Positions 51,551 to 60,922 of a DNA stretch of 60,922 nucleotides are shown one piece after another. The number at the start of each line of letters is the position of its first letter. Within the stretch, counting starts at the first letter, position 1. The stretch covers positions 1 through 60,922 of the forward strand of contig CANQVA010000010.1 of assembly GCA_947627175.1 (NCBI GenBank). The letters are read 5' to 3'. This stretch comes from an uncultured Ruminococcus sp. Its GTDB lineage: Bacteria > Bacillota > Clostridia > Oscillospirales > Ruminococcaceae. Below the pieces are notes generated by a model. It made no database searches. It was not told where the DNA came from and saw only the letters and a list, made by a program, of their open reading frames with translations. The position numbers and the translations under genes were made by a program.

Positions 51551-53803
51551 TTAGTTTACTGCCTTTTTTCTTGACATTTTGAACAGGAGGAATGAAATTG
51601 CAAGTCCGCCTGCACCGAGTATGTAGAACAAATATGTACCAACGCCACCTGTTGACGGGAGGTCAATATACTTGAAGTTTGCAACAATCATATTTGCACT
51701 GCCGTCGCTGTCAGCCTCATCATTAAATTGATTTGCTGTAATATCTACAGGGTTGTCAAAGCTGAATGATTTTCCCTCACCTATTTGTTTATCAGATACA
51801 GCATTTGAAAGTTTACCTGTATATTCTTTATTATCTTCATCTTTAGCTGCTGTAAGTGTAACTGTAAATGGATTGATTTTTGCATATTTATCTGATGGCT
51901 TAGGTGTTGCAGTTTCTACCATTGTATAGGTTATGCCATCATCAAGACCAGAAATAAGAAGTTTACCGCCGTCAACAGTTTCCATTTCATAACCTGTGTG
52001 TGATGTATCTTTAAGGAATGTGTCAATAGCCGTTTGTAATGCCGCATCTGTAGCTGGCGTTCCGTCTAAATCAGTCCATTCATCAATTGAATAATAAGTA
52101 CCTTCAAATGACCTTGGCTCTTCTGTTGGTTCTTCTGTAGTGCCTTTTTCAAATTTTGTTAATTTTGCAATTTGATATTTTGTAGCATCAGTAGGATTCG
52201 GACGAACAATAACAAATTTTGCACCTTTCAATGCTGCATCTCCAGTTGTTAAACCTGTTCTGAGATATTCAGCAGCATCAACTTTCACGATATCAAGACC
52301 GAATGTGTAAACTGTTGCGTGTTCTTTTGTTGTATCGTCAGTATCGCCGTAAGCCTGCGGGTTGTCGGAATAAGTAAGAACAGCTGTATTTTCGTTTCCG
52401 TCAGTAGGGCTTACTATTGCATCTTTATTGACAACAGCGGTGTAGTCGATGTAGATTTCTGATTGTGCGCCGAGAGTATAATTTTTGCCATCAGTACCAG
52501 TAATTACAATTTCTTTCAGGCAAGGGAATGTAACTGTTAATACATTGTTTTCATAACTTTCTGTGTAAACTTCTGTTACGCTATCATGTTCTGTAATGTG
52601 TACAGAAGGTGTTTTATAAGATTTTTTACTAATTTCATATTCACCAGTAAGTGTAGAAACCAGTTCACCCTTATCATTATACACGTTTTTTACTTTTACA
52701 GTTACATATGTTTTTGGTTCAGTTCCAAGTGGTTTCAGCGTCAGACCCTTGCTAAGCGTATCAGTGAATTTATACTGATAACCGCCAAGGTATAAATCAT
52801 AGTTGTCCGGAAGTGTACCTGTCAGGCGGAATTTTACTTCATCGCCAACGCCTGCGGCTTCGGTCTTGTATTCTTTATTATCATCTCTTACAATTTCTTT
52901 GTCAAGTGTCGGAACGTCCTCTTTCAGCACCTGATTGACATTGTTCGCCACAAAAAGCATACGAGCGGAATAGGATTTGTCTGTTTCGCCCTTAAAACCC
53001 GACAAATCTCTTACCATGTAATAACCGGCAGGGACTTTGATTTCATATTTTTTATTATCATCATCATTGATTTTACCCTCGTAAAATCTATTAACATATC
53101 CCTCATTGAGATAGCCGCTTTCACCCTGTCCATAACCGCCGAGAATATCGGTAAATGCCTGAAGCCATTCGTGGTTGTCAATATGAGCAGGTTGTGCAAG
53201 AACGTCAGATACGGCTACAGCCAGTTTGTCATATTTTACGTTGCCTAAGTTGGAAATAGCAGTAACTTTTTCACCATCAAGCGTAAATGTTACATCACCA
53301 CCATCAGTATAATCTGAACTGAGTTTAGTACCTGATTCAGTTGTAATAAATTTATTGAAATCCTCACCAAAAACATCGAAAGCATAGCTATAACTACCTT
53401 TTGGTGCATTGTAAAGAGCATAGACGAATTTTAATATATTCGTTCTTCCGTCATCATCGGTTGTGGGGTCTAAATCAGTATCCTCAGCAGAACAAAAAGC
53501 ATTACCCCATTTAATGTCAGTAATCGGGATTTTTTCGTTACCAAGCTCACTCATATCCAATGTTGACCCCTTTACTGTACCAGAAAAAATCTGGTATGCA
53601 CCATATTTAGAATCAGTAGCAAATGTGGTTTCTTCGTCTGAGTGTGTTAATGTGATAGTATATGCGGGGTCAGAAAGTGTGGTAATTGCAGTTCCGCCAC
53701 CGTGGTTATGTCCCGAATCCAATGCCAACGCCGTCATACTCGAAGTAACAAGCAGTGCCGCAGATGCCGCTATCCCAAAAACTCTTTTAAAGAGTTTTTT
53801 CAT
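51551..53803 (-). CDS. Major pilin, SpaH/EbpB type with LPSTG signal
   Basis: This 750-residue major pilus subunit has a signal peptide MKKLFKRVFGIAASAALLVTSSMTALA. A D1-like region (residues about 45-310), a D2 isopeptide-forming domain (LDKEIVRDDNKEYKTEAAGVGDEVKFRL onward) and a C-terminal Cna-B/SpaA-like domain (LDIVKVDAAEYLRTGLT, with E-box YTMVETATP) follow. The C-terminus has IDLPSTGGVGTYLFY, a membrane helix and KMSRKKAVN. A clear YPK-type pilin motif was not found. AAAGGAA precedes the ATG at 53803. It is between signal peptidase and class C sortase. Confidence 0.93.
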   Translation of the reverse strand: MKKLFKRVFGIAASAALLVTSSMTALALDSGHNHGGGTAITTLSDPAYTITLTHSDEETTFATDSKYGAYQIFSGTVKGSTLDMSELGNEKIPITDIKWGNAFCSAEDTDLDPTTDDDGRTNILKFVYALYNAPKGSYSYAFDVFGEDFNKFITTESGTKLSSDYTDGGDVTFTLDGEKVTAISNLGNVKYDKLAVAVSDVLAQPAHIDNHEWLQAFTDILGGYGQGESGYLNEGYVNRFYEGKINDDDNKKYEIKVPAGYYMVRDLSGFKGETDKSYSARMLFVANNVNQVLKEDVPTLDKEIVRDDNKEYKTEAAGVGDEVKFRLTGTLPDNYDLYLGGYQYKFTDTLSKGLTLKPLGTEPKTYVTVKVKNVYNDKGELVSTLTGEYEISKKSYKTPSVHITEHDSVTEVYTESYENNVLTVTFPCLKEIVITGTDGKNYTLGAQSEIYIDYTAVVNKDAIVSPTDGNENTAVLTYSDNPQAYGDTDDTTKEHATVYTFGLDIVKVDAAEYLRTGLTTGDAALKGAKFVIVRPNPTDATKYQIAKLTKFEKGTTEEPTEEPRSFEGTYYSIDEWTDLDGTPATDAALQTAIDTFLKDTSHTGYEMETVDGGKLLISGLDDGITYTMVETATPKPSDKYAKINPFTVTLTAAKDEDNKEYTGKLSNAVSDKQIGEGKSFSFDNPVDITANQFNDEADSDGSANMIVANFKYIDLPSTGGVGTYLFYILGAGGLAISFLLFKMSRKKAVN

Positions 53804-53833
53804 AAAAACCATTCCTTTCTTAAATTAAATTTA

Positions 53834-54328
53834 TTACTCCATAATTGCCGGAGTAGGCAAAATTCTCATCAGCAGTTTTCCCTTGACCTGCCGTGAATCA
53901 ACACAGCCAACAACATTACTCCGTGAATCAATTGATGTACTCCGATTGTCACCCATGACAAAATAGCTGTTTTCAGGCACTGTCACGGGATATTCAGCAG
54001 TACTGTTTCCGGCGTTTTTGTTGTTCAGATACGGCTCATCAAGTTTTTCACCGTTCACACTGACAACGCCGTTTTCATCAACTGAAATCTTGTCACCGCC
54101 AAGACCCACAACACGTTTACAAAGGAAATTGCCGTCTTTTGAAAATATGCAAATATCACCTCTTTCTAATGATGATGTTTTTCGTGCGATTACAATATCG
54201 CCGTCAAAAAGTGCAGGGCTCATCGAATCGCCATAAATTCGCATCACTGAAAATACATAGGTCAGCAACAACAAGACAACTGCCGCCATAAAAATTGCAC
54301 CGACCACCGCCGCAAAAAGCATTCTCAA
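53834..54328 (-). CDS. Signal peptidase I of the pilus locus; start frame interrupted at an A7 tract
   Basis: This S26A signal peptidase has the catalytic Ser in IYGDSMSPALFDGD and the catalytic Lys in FLCKRVVGLGGD. The box-E phrase is FVMGDNRSTSIDSR, and an N-terminal membrane helix is present. Such enzymes (SipL/SipA) serve pilus assembly. The ORF as read begins at a TTG with no ribosome site. A much better start, ATG 54372 or 54366 with GGAGGGG and a TGATG overlap with the adhesin stop, opens a frame MTMKGAIERFRKK that stops at once. Adding one A to the run of seven A's near 54,331 joins it to RLLRMLFAAVVGAIF. The sequence thus shows a single-base frame break at a homopolymer. Confidence 0.85.
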   Translation of the reverse strand: MRMLFAAVVGAIFMAAVVLLLLTYVFSVMRIYGDSMSPALFDGDIVIARKTSSLERGDICIFSKDGNFLCKRVVGLGGDKISVDENGVVSVNGEKLDEPYLNNKNAGNSTAEYPVTVPENSYFVMGDNRSTSIDSRSNVVGCVDSRQVKGKLLMRILPTPAIME

Positions 54329-54371
54329 CAGTCTTTTTTTCTGAATCTCTCAATCGCTCCTTTCATCGTCA

Positions 54372-57300
54372 TCACCCCTCCATTTCATGACGTTTTCTGC
54401 ATTTTTTGCAGAAAAGTATTGTAAGATACAATCCGGCTGCCACGACAAGCATTATGTCGCAATACAGCGTGATGTCAATACCACCGTTTCCACCTGTGGA
54501 GGGAAGCTCAATCACAGGGAAGTCATTTGTGAAATGTACATAAGAATTTAACTCAACTGTGCCGGAACTTGTGACACTTTTTCCATTATCAGTAGGAATG
54601 CCACTATCGGTTATAACAGTATCATCACTATTAACAGCCTTAACTGTCGTTCCATTAGTATCGCCATCTTCTATGAGCATCTTATATCTGTACAAATCCT
54701 TGAAACCATTTGTTTCAATCTGGTCATCTCGAATTTCTGAAACTTCATACTCCCACTCGCCAGATAATTGGTTAATTGTCAGGCTCTCGCCGTCCGCCAA
54801 AGAAATTAAAATTTTATTTCCATCATCGTCAACGGGTATGTATTCATTAGAATCAGCAGCTTTTTTGAATTTAATCTTAGTCGGATAACTGTCATTTGTA
54901 CCGGTAACTGTTTCTCCATTTTTAGACCATCTTACATTTATTTCTGTTGTTTCTTCTCCAGTTGATGAGTTCTTATCAATAAGTTTTAAATCAAATTTCC
55001 ACTTATTATCAAGCACTACCTTTTCACTGGAATTTGTGACTTCTTTGCTGATTGTCAGATACTTCTCACCCGACGACAACAACAGAATGCCGAGACGGTC
55101 TTTTGTATATTCATTTCCCTTGTCGGTTGAACCTTTCTTATTATCAGTACCCGTGCCGAAATAGAACTTTAATGTTTGATTGTCAGATGGTGTTACTTTT
55201 TCATTTTTGGCTATATTCTGTTTAGAATAATCTGACTTTTCAGTACTTCCATCATGATAGATAAGATATTCATAATCGTCCTGCGAATCGTCACGTATAG
55301 CCCATTTGCTGACATTGTAAACATCACTCGGGAATCTGTTATATACAAAGCTGTTCTTGTTATTGTCAGCAGTGAAATCAGTGAATTTAACTTCTGTGCT
55401 TTCTGCTCCACTTGATGTATTTATCACAATATCACCATTATAGCTGATAGTATAAGTTCCTATTGGTAAAGATGTACCATATTTACTATTTGTCCAATCT
55501 TCTGCTTTGCCAATACTTGGAGATGTCACACCATTTGCCGGCACTTGCACACTATCCAATGTCGCCCATATCGTATAATGTTCATCTTCTTTAATATCAG
55601 TAGGTATGTCACCTGCAACTTGAAATGTTAGTTTATACACTTCATTCGTAGCTTTTGACAATTCATTAGTATCATCATAATTTCGGGTAGCTTGAAATGT
55701 AAATGTTTTATCTTTAGCTACTGTTTCACTGTCTTTCAAATCACTGCCCTTGACAATCATCTCCAACGCAAGACCTGCATTTACGACATCTTTCGTGTAG
55801 GTTGTGCTTGCAATGAGGGAGTTATCTTTAACAATGGCATCGCCGTAATTCTGCTTTTCGTCTACTTGTTTAGTACCTGCTGTGGGTTTGTAATCGGAAT
55901 CCCACTCATAAACAGGATTCTTGTCTTTATCAGTTTCATTTACAAGGGCTTTCAGATATTCGTCACGTGTGCCGAATGTCCATTTTTTATCAGATGTATC
56001 TTCGATTTTTTTAAATTCTTCATCTTCTATTTTGAAGAAATCATCATCGGTGATAAACTTCCCACCAAGTGTAAAGTCATCCTTGAAAAGTTCTTCAAGT
56101 GTTTTTGAATCTTCAGGCAATGGTGTAAATTTCAATTCCAGACTGTACTCAATTCGGGTTGCCTCATTTGCAATGAAATCTTTCATAAAGTCGTCTGCTT
56201 CACTATAAACTTCTGTAATATTATTGGGGTCTACTCTTTTCCATGTATAAGTAATAAATCCGACAATATCCTTTTGATTCCAGTCAGAAGTACCGACGTT
56301 ATTTTGTTTTACGTCTTTAAATTCTCCATCAGCATTATATGGATTCGGAAGATAGATATACGGAATTGTAAATGATTTTATTTTTTCAGTACTTTCTATT
56401 CCCAGCCATTCATTTAACAACGTCATTATCGGATCTTTGCCTGAAGTACTATCCAGCCTGTAAGCGTATCTCTGCAAATATTCAAGATAATACGACCCTG
56501 ACATATAATCATTTTCGATTTTATTGAGCATCTCTGACGGAGAAACAAGCTCACCAAGATAAATAACTTCACTCAGCGGTTTTGTCTGAATGGGCAATAA
56601 CCTTACATTTACGCAAACACGTGGGAAACCTTTTGACGGGCTTATGTCCGCTCCTGATGTTGCTTTGTCATCGGCTCTGTCCGTTCCGGATAAATCCGTT
56701 AATGTTGTATCTGAATTAAGACTGTTTTCGCTGAACACAAGGTTCATTCCGGCTTCGTTGCCGTTTGTGAGAATGGCATTTCCGCCGATAAAATCGTCTT
56801 TCGCCTTAACTGTTATTGTACAATGCCACATACCGTCCTGTTCTTTGCTGCTTTCGGCCAGGTATTGCTGGGCACTTCCCGAGCCTGTGGTGAATGGCGT
56901 ATTTCCGCCGCCTATGCTGTCAACTTTCCAGCGGAGATAATACATATCTTTTGTGGAATCATAGTAAACTGTTGCTGTTGTATCCCCTGTTGTTTCATTG
57001 ACTGTGCCACCGCCATAGCTGGTGTCTTTCGGGGTGTATTCAAATCCTATTTCATCAGTAACAGTTTTAGGTTCTTTTAAACTCTCACCAGTAATTTTAC
57101 CGCCTGCCCCGAGTTTCAGAATATTTCCGTCTCTGTCTACAAGGTCAAAACGGGGGTCAATGTAGTCCTGTACCGTGTAATTCGTCAGGGAAGAACTCAT
57201 GTTGTCAAGAATCTGCTGAAATTTATATTTGAGTGAACTTTTTTCATCATTAACACTTGGGTCGGAGATAAAAACATATTTATCAAAATTCTTATCTTCT

Positions 57301-60300
57301 TTACTTTCTATTGAAGTTTCTTTATCTCCCGCCAGTGTTGCAAGGAAATTTGCGGCTCTATTATATTCATCTTCATTTGCAGTAGGTGAAATCGAACCCG
57401 TAGCCAACATTACACAATAAATTGTGTAGCCTGCATCTTTCAATTTTTTTGCCCACGCCCCTGCTAATTGAGAATCGTCACTTAAATTTAACTGCGTTTC
57501 AGTTTTTTCATCATCCGTACATGGTGCAAAATTTCCAATACTGTTTTCATATAATTTATTGCTCGCATCTTTTTCATGAGTATATTTATAGTTTGAATTA
57601 GTATCAGCAAGATTGTCACGTCCGTCTGTAAATATAATTAAATATTTTGGTCTGCCATTATCTCTTACTTTTTCATCATTTCTCAAATTTTCATAAAATG
57701 ACCTTAACCCTGTCCATGTATATGTACCACCGGTCATTACATAGTTATATTGACCGTCACCGCTGTTTCCTGCCGAGTTTGAATTCTCTTCCGGATAACG
57801 TGGACTTATCAAGCCTTTAGGAAGTGTTTCTTCAGTTGGTTGTACCCAATTCAGCATTTTCAATTTTTCAAGTTCTTCTTCTTTTTTATCTACCAAAGCC
57901 TCAAGGCTGAATCTTACAGCAGAAACATTACTGAAACTTGATTTTTTATGCAATTCTGTAAAGAAGGTGTTAAGAGCAGTATTCAGTGTTTGATATTTCA
58001 ATTCAGATTTATTACCACCTTTACCGTCATCATTGGTATACACAACAGAACAGAATGTGCGTTGATCTCCTTCTTTTGAATCATTTCCGCTCCAGGCAAA
58101 ACAGCGAAGATGTCCCACATCATCTACATAAAAGCGGATACTGCGTTCAGTTGTTGGTGGTTTATATTTGTTTACTTCATTTGTATCTCCATTTGTAATG
58201 GAATCTTTCTCTTCTGAACCTTCAGCATATGCACTCGGTATTGTTGCCGTATCATTATGTTGTGCAAATTTATCGCCTTTGCTACCACCATCTTTAGCAG
58301 TTGCAGGCAACTCTTTTAGAATACCAATATATTGCTTACCACTTGCAAGGCAACCGTCAATATCTTCCCAATTCGAGTGAGAATTGACATAATACCAGCC
58401 ACGGCGATCCTCATGATTCGGATTATCCGCAAGGCGTGTTCTACTATAATCAGTCTCATCTTTACTGCTTGTTTTAGCGATCTGTGCAATTTCCGTTTCG
58501 TCTAAGGTCACAGCGTGGGCGGCACCAGCTTTACATTTTTCGCTTTCATTTTCGCTAATTCCGGAAACACTGCTATCACCGAAATAGTAGTTTACTTGTT
58601 TTTCAGTCAAAGCATTATCAAAAATGTAGAAATCGTCAATATAAATCTCTGCTCCACTGTACGAACTGTCAAACAAGCCACCGAGAAGCAAGGAAAGGTC
58701 TGTTGTGTCTATTGCTTCTGGTAATTCTGTATTAGTTTGTGGATTTGAACCAGTTTCTTTATATGCTATTCCGTCTAAATATTGTTCAATTTTTTTTCCA
58801 TTAAAAACAAGTGTAACTTGTTGATAATCTTTTCCATTACTAAACACACTATTCACATTAACATATTTATTTTCACCACTATTATTCTTTTGCATTCTTA
58901 ACCTACTTGCATTGCCATCTGCTCCCCTGAATATCCTGTAATAATCATTATTTGTATTCATACTTCCCATATACAGAATATTTGATTCTGGTGTAGGTTT
59001 TTCATCTGTTCCTGCTTTTTTTACCTTGAATGAAAGCGTAAACGAAGAATCTGTTGGTTTTTTATCAAGCAGAATCGCACCATATTTTGCGGTCTGTGTG
59101 AGATTCAGAGCATTGTCGGCATATTGTACTTCAGCCTCTACACCTGTTTGTGCCTCAAAACTTAAATTTGTATCTCCAATATTACCTTGTTTTTTATATT
59201 CTGCGGTTAAGTTAGTACCATTCAAATCTAAAGCACTATCCAAAGCAAAGTTATCATTAAATTCTGTGCCATCTGGAGCAAATCCGCTTATTTTTAAAGT
59301 TTTAATTTTATTGCCTTTTAAGTTATCCGGAGATATAGTATAAGATACGCCACCATTCTCACCTGTAAGAGTTCCTTTGTCGAGTATTTCATCGCCACCC
59401 AGCACCAAATATAACTTTTCAGATTTTAATGTGTCAATATCATTTGTGTAGTATGTGAATGTGTTTGTGCTATTTTCGTCGCTTAATTCAATTATATATC
59501 TATTATCAGTTGCATCTACTGAAATTTTTAATGAACAAGCTATATCTTCTCCATATTTTCCATCTAAAAATTTGTTATCGCCAGTTTCTTTATCTTTTGA
59601 ATCCTTCATAACACTTCCATCTTTATATGCCGGAAGTTTATCATTACTATCATACACATAAATATGATTAGAAGCACCTGTTCCAGTGTGTGCCCTACCT
59701 CTCATCAAGGCAATATAATTAGTACTACTGCCGTCTCCGAGATACAATATAGGCGATTGCGGAACAAGCTGTTCATGCCCGGTTCCACCCAACTGATCAC
59801 ATTTCAAAGTAAATGAAATTGTTATACTTTTTTCAACATTAAGTTTGCCACTTAAATCAATAACAATATTACCATTTTTATCTGTTTCAGACAAATCAAG
59901 ATAACCATCACTAAAAACAGCTTGCGGAGTAGTTGTTGCTTTTACTTCGGAGTCAAAAATTCTTGATGTCGGCTGTGCAATATAACTTCCTTTCGCATCT
60001 GCTACGGCATTCGGTGCTTCATTATTCAGATTACCATTAAACGGATAATAGCCAATTAAGCTATCATCAATCAGCGGACTACCGCCGTCCCAGTAACCAA
60101 GCGGTACAAATTCCGAAACAGAGGGGCGGTCTTCATAGACATAATATTTATATTTATCGTAGCCGAGTTTAGTGTTATCGGTTTTTGTATTGTCTAATAT
60201 TAGGTCAACAACGTCCTGTGGCAGGTAGCCGCCATTATCATTTTGAATATCAATTAAATTATTTTTTCCATATTTACTATTCAAATATTCCTGTTCATCA

Positions 60301-60707
60301 GCAGACAACTCTGTATCAACTTCTAAAGGAAACAGAGTATTTGTTGTCCACGCCATAGAACCCGAAGCATCAAGAACAAGTCCCACATCTACAGGCTTTT
60401 CGCCGATATACCATGATTCGAGGTCGAGGTCAAAAGTCCTGCCGTCGTCGTATGCTTTAGAAACGGTTTTATCGGTGTGCAAGCCGTAATTTGTGTTATA
60501 GATTTTATCTGCACCGGAAACTATAGTATCTTTTTCAGCTTCAAATAAACTTGTATCATCACTTCCTTTTTTCTGCGTAGACCCTGCCGAATCTGCCCGA
60601 ATTGTCTGCCTGAAATTTCCAATCAATGTATCGGAGTCGATAGCAGACACAGACAATATCACTGCCGACACGCCGGCAAAAATTCTCCTGACAAACTGAT
60701 TCATCAT
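54372..60707 (-). CDS. Giant VWA/LamG pilus-associated adhesin with LPSTG signal
   Basis: This 2,111-residue secreted, wall-anchored protein is probably the pilus tip adhesin. ATG 60707 has AAGGAG six bases upstream. A signal peptide (RRIFAGVSAVILSVSA) is followed at about residue 110 by the first half of a VWA domain with the MIDAS motif DASGSM. The VWA fold is then interrupted by about 900 residues that hold two LamG/concanavalin-like domains (IGYYPFNGNLNNEAPNA at about 222, and IYIDDFYIFDNALTEKQ at about 700). It resumes with YLIIFTDGRDN at about 1030. Later regions include SpaA/Cna-B-like units with an E-box-like YEVSEI. The end is LPSTGGNGG, a membrane helix and KKCRKRHEMEG. The stop overlaps the coupled start of signal peptidase. 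Confidence 0.92.
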   Translation of the reverse strand: MMNQFVRRIFAGVSAVILSVSAIDSDTLIGNFRQTIRADSAGSTQKKGSDDTSLFEAEKDTIVSGADKIYNTNYGLHTDKTVSKAYDDGRTFDLDLESWYIGEKPVDVGLVLDASGSMAWTTNTLFPLEVDTELSADEQEYLNSKYGKNNLIDIQNDNGGYLPQDVVDLILDNTKTDNTKLGYDKYKYYVYEDRPSVSEFVPLGYWDGGSPLIDDSLIGYYPFNGNLNNEAPNAVADAKGSYIAQPTSRIFDSEVKATTTPQAVFSDGYLDLSETDKNGNIVIDLSGKLNVEKSITISFTLKCDQLGGTGHEQLVPQSPILYLGDGSSTNYIALMRGRAHTGTGASNHIYVYDSNDKLPAYKDGSVMKDSKDKETGDNKFLDGKYGEDIACSLKISVDATDNRYIIELSDENSTNTFTYYTNDIDTLKSEKLYLVLGGDEILDKGTLTGENGGVSYTISPDNLKGNKIKTLKISGFAPDGTEFNDNFALDSALDLNGTNLTAEYKKQGNIGDTNLSFEAQTGVEAEVQYADNALNLTQTAKYGAILLDKKPTDSSFTLSFKVKKAGTDEKPTPESNILYMGSMNTNNDYYRIFRGADGNASRLRMQKNNSGENKYVNVNSVFSNGKDYQQVTLVFNGKKIEQYLDGIAYKETGSNPQTNTELPEAIDTTDLSLLLGGLFDSSYSGAEIYIDDFYIFDNALTEKQVNYYFGDSSVSGISENESEKCKAGAAHAVTLDETEIAQIAKTSSKDETDYSRTRLADNPNHEDRRGWYYVNSHSNWEDIDGCLASGKQYIGILKELPATAKDGGSKGDKFAQHNDTATIPSAYAEGSEEKDSITNGDTNEVNKYKPPTTERSIRFYVDDVGHLRCFAWSGNDSKEGDQRTFCSVVYTNDDGKGGNKSELKYQTLNTALNTFFTELHKKSSFSNVSAVRFSLEALVDKKEEELEKLKMLNWVQPTEETLPKGLISPRYPEENSNSAGNSGDGQYNYVMTGGTYTWTGLRSFYENLRNDEKVRDNGRPKYLIIFTDGRDNLADTNSNYKYTHEKDASNKLYENSIGNFAPCTDDEKTETQLNLSDDSQLAGAWAKKLKDAGYTIYCVMLATGSISPTANEDEYNRAANFLATLAGDKETSIESKEDKNFDKYVFISDPSVNDEKSSLKYKFQQILDNMSSSLTNYTVQDYIDPRFDLVDRDGNILKLGAGGKITGESLKEPKTVTDEIGFEYTPKDTSYGGGTVNETTGDTTATVYYDSTKDMYYLRWKVDSIGGGNTPFTTGSGSAQQYLAESSKEQDGMWHCTITVKAKDDFIGGNAILTNGNEAGMNLVFSENSLNSDTTLTDLSGTDRADDKATSGADISPSKGFPRVCVNVRLLPIQTKPLSEVIYLGELVSPSEMLNKIENDYMSGSYYLEYLQRYAYRLDSTSGKDPIMTLLNEWLGIESTEKIKSFTIPYIYLPNPYNADGEFKDVKQNNVGTSDWNQKDIVGFITYTWKRVDPNNITEVYSEADDFMKDFIANEATRIEYSLELKFTPLPEDSKTLEELFKDDFTLGGKFITDDDFFKIEDEEFKKIEDTSDKKWTFGTRDEYLKALVNETDKDKNPVYEWDSDYKPTAGTKQVDEKQNYGDAIVKDNSLIASTTYTKDVVNAGLALEMIVKGSDLKDSETVAKDKTFTFQATRNYDDTNELSKATNEVYKLTFQVAGDIPTDIKEDEHYTIWATLDSVQVPANGVTSPSIGKAEDWTNSKYGTSLPIGTYTISYNGDIVINTSSGAESTEVKFTDFTADNNKNSFVYNRFPSDVYNVSKWAIRDDSQDDYEYLIYHDGSTEKSDYSKQNIAKNEKVTPSDNQTLKFYFGTGTDNKKGSTDKGNEYTKDRLGILLLSSGEKYLTISKEVTNSSEKVVLDNKWKFDLKLIDKNSSTGEETTEINVRWSKNGETVTGTNDSYPTKIKFKKAADSNEYIPVDDDGNKILISLADGESLTINQLSGEWEYEVSEIRDDQIETNGFKDLYRYKMLIEDGDTNGTTVKAVNSDDTVITDSGIPTDNGKSVTSSGTVELNSYVHFTNDFPVIELPSTGGNGGIDITLYCDIMLVVAAGLYLTILFCKKCRKRHEMEG

Positions 60708-60817
60708 CTGCACGCTCCTTTTAATCAAAGTAAACTTTGTTGCAATCTGCATCTGAATTACGTCCGATGTTCCGGATTTCAGATTTTTATTTCAGAAATA
60801 GCAACATCACTATGTAT

Positions 60818-60846
60818 AGTATAGCACGCTTTACATTAAATGTCAA
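60818..60846 (-). promoter_or_regulatory. Consensus promoter of the pilus operon, next to a 14-base T run
   Basis: On the minus strand TTGACA and TATACT are 17 bases apart. A run of 14 T's on that strand (A's at 60854-60867) begins about seven bases upstream of the -35 box, in the place of an UP element. The 110-base leader up to 60707 shows no clear structure. The remaining 55 bases to the window end hold no recognisable feature. Confidence 0.85.
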
Positions 60847-60922
60847 TACATATAAAAAAAAAAAAAAGAGCTCAAATTATTACCACATTTACTACAATCT
60901 ATCAGACTTGTTGACAAACATT

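Overview
The window looks like a low-GC Gram-positive gut or rumen bacterium of the Ruminococcus type (Oscillospiraceae). The evidence is a secreted leucine-rich protein ending in a type I dockerin, a cell-wall pilus locus with class C sortase and LPxTG pilins, a rhamnogalacturonan disaccharide uptake and hydrolase operon, and sigma-A promoters close to consensus. Everything here is read from the sequence and from recalled family motifs; no database search was possible.

Positions 1 to about 39,700 are most of a Tn1549/CTn-like integrative conjugative element (ICE), transcribed on the minus strand from right to left. In transcription order it carries two winged-helix-like genes, a small gene, PcfB, the VirD4 coupling protein, Maff2, an N6-adenine methyltransferase-like protein, a VirB6/TrbL-like protein, PrgI, VirB4, an M23-like transfer protein, DUF4315 and DUF4366 proteins, a small coiled-coil protein, a C5-cytosine methyltransferase, a PP-loop (PAPS reductase-like) enzyme, an FtsK-gamma-like protein, topoisomerase III, four further proteins and a 3,360-residue primase/methyltransferase/SNF2 giant. 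No integrase or relaxase of the ICE itself lies in the window; they may lie off the left edge. The ICE seems to be decaying: the giant is frameshifted before its DEAH box and stops matching just after it, Maff2 is both frameshifted and split, and a plus-strand Rpn-type nuclease gene with its own promoter and terminator sits inside the transfer operon.

Maff2 is split by a nested 6.8-kb element at about 27,775 to 34,547. Its ends form a 26-bp imperfect inverted repeat, and rejoining the flanks restores the Maff2 reading frame. The insert keeps the C-terminal half of a large serine recombinase, MobC and an oriT-like region, so it is probably a degenerate mobilizable element. It now carries a secreted CBM-like protein, a BspA-like leucine-rich dockerin protein, a membrane protein, a methyltransferase fragment and a Syd/SUKH-2-type immunity-like protein.

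Positions 39,750 to 48,489 look chromosomal. A plus-strand operon encodes a sugar-binding lipoprotein, two ABC permeases and a GH105 hydrolase. It converges on a minus-strand group of an EAL-domain protein with an unusual repetitive C-terminus, YchF and TcdA.

Positions 48,795 to 60,850 hold a minus-strand pilus operon behind one consensus promoter: a 2,111-residue VWA/LamG adhesin, signal peptidase I (out of frame with its coupled start at an A7 tract), the major pilin, class C sortase, a Cna-B pilin with a Thr-rich stalk and a second sortase.
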